This document shows, piece after piece, positions 5,301-5,521 of a stretch of 5,521 nt of DNA. Origin of the DNA: Candidatus Dojkabacteria bacterium UBA5209 (GTDB lineage: Bacteria; Patescibacteriota; Dojkabacteria; SC72); NCBI GenBank assembly GCA_002412645.1, contig DHVL01000006.1, positions 36,104 through 41,624 on the forward strand. The letters are read 5' to 3'. The notes below the pieces were generated by a model that ran no database searches, was not told the DNA's origin, and worked only from the letters and a program-made list of their open reading frames with translations. Within the stretch, counting starts at the first letter, position 1; the number at the start of each line of letters is the position of its first letter. Position numbers and translations under genes: made by a program.

Positions 5301-5521
5301 AGACCTGTAATCTTTTCGAATGTTTTAGCTGCTGTATATAGCTTTACTCCAGAGGATACTGCTAATTCTCCAACAATATCATCGATAGCTCTGTTAAGTT
5401 CATTTTCAATTGTGACTGGTATTAATCTACCATCTTTCTCTCTACCTTTTTTAACATGATTACAGAATTGTATTGTTTCTATTGCACTCTCTATATCTGC
5501 TTTACTCTCTAATTTCTTAAA
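5279..5521 (-). CDS. C-terminal fragment of an unrecognised protein (5' end outside window)
   Basis: Read on the minus strand, an open frame enters from the window edge and stops at TAA (5281-5279), giving 80 residues. I do not recognise it. It is rich in Lys, Glu, Ile and Ala and looks mostly helical: KLESKADIESAIETIQFCNHVKKG, then a short strand RLIPVTI at residues 32-38, then NELNRAIDDIVGELAVSSGVKLY and a final helix ending in ETKIEE. No membrane segment or metal motif is visible; there is a single Cys (residue 20). This frame is preferred over the plus-strand open frame opposite it because it ends 3 bp from the ileS stop in the convergent layout used elsewhere in the window and its composition matches its neighbours. 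Confidence 0.7.
   Translation of the reverse strand, partial: FKKLESKADIESAIETIQFCNHVKKGREKDGRLIPVTIENELNRAIDDIVGELAVSSGVKLYTAAKTFEKITGLETKIEE

Noticed and set aside
5259..5459. A plus-strand open frame over the end of ileS and beyond
   Set aside because: It overlaps the ileS end and is Ser/Thr/Leu-rich. The minus-strand frame opposite it has normal composition and stops neatly beside ileS.
1..5521. Recoded TGA or another non-standard code
   Set aside because: All genes read through with normal motifs under the standard code. The absence of TGA among six stops is too small a sample to mean anything.
1..5521. Mobile elements, CRISPR arrays, tRNA genes or phage features
   Set aside because: No transposase, direct-repeat array, cloverleaf or attachment-like duplication was found on either strand.

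Overview
The window is AT-rich bacterial DNA with tightly packed genes in the standard code: all six reading frames stop at TAA or TAG, and glycine uses GGN. Shine-Dalgarno signals are weak or absent before the starts. The isoleucyl-tRNA synthetase is of the eukaryote-like type 2 and its leader RNA is a T-box riboswitch. This would suit an AT-rich Gram-positive-like bacterium or a member of the Patescibacteria/CPR. I cannot settle the phylum from the sequence, and no 16S or other marker is present.

Layout. Positions 1-204 (+) hold the C-terminal end of a protein with toast-rack/LiaF-type beta repeats. It is followed after 21 bp by a complete LiaF-like four-TM membrane protein (226-900, +). 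Converging on it with an 8-bp overlap is ung, uracil-DNA glycosylase (893-1501, -). A 55-bp AT-rich divergent spacer with a good sigma70-type promoter leads to an unrecognised 190-aa soluble protein (1557-2129, +). The promoter of the next unit overlaps the end of that gene. It drives a 234-nt untranslated leader (about 2147-2380) that folds as a complete T-box: a very short Stem I with a kink-turn and an AUC isoleucine specifier in its terminal loop, Stem II with a loop-E/S-turn motif, a Stem IIA/B pseudoknot, Stem III, an antiterminator with the T-box bulge, and a competing intrinsic terminator. It controls ileS (2381-5275, +). The last 243 bp are the C-terminal end of an unrecognised minus-strand gene converging on ileS with only 3 bp between the stop codons.

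How it works together. The genes look like separate units rather than one pathway: envelope proteins, DNA repair, an orphan protein, and tRNA charging. The clear regulatory circuit is ileS: uncharged tRNA-Ile should bind the leader, stabilise the antiterminator and allow synthetase transcription. The standout feature is this T-box, which combines an ultrashort Stem I with a transcriptional (terminator) readout. Both convergent gene pairs carry an inverted repeat built over their stop codons.
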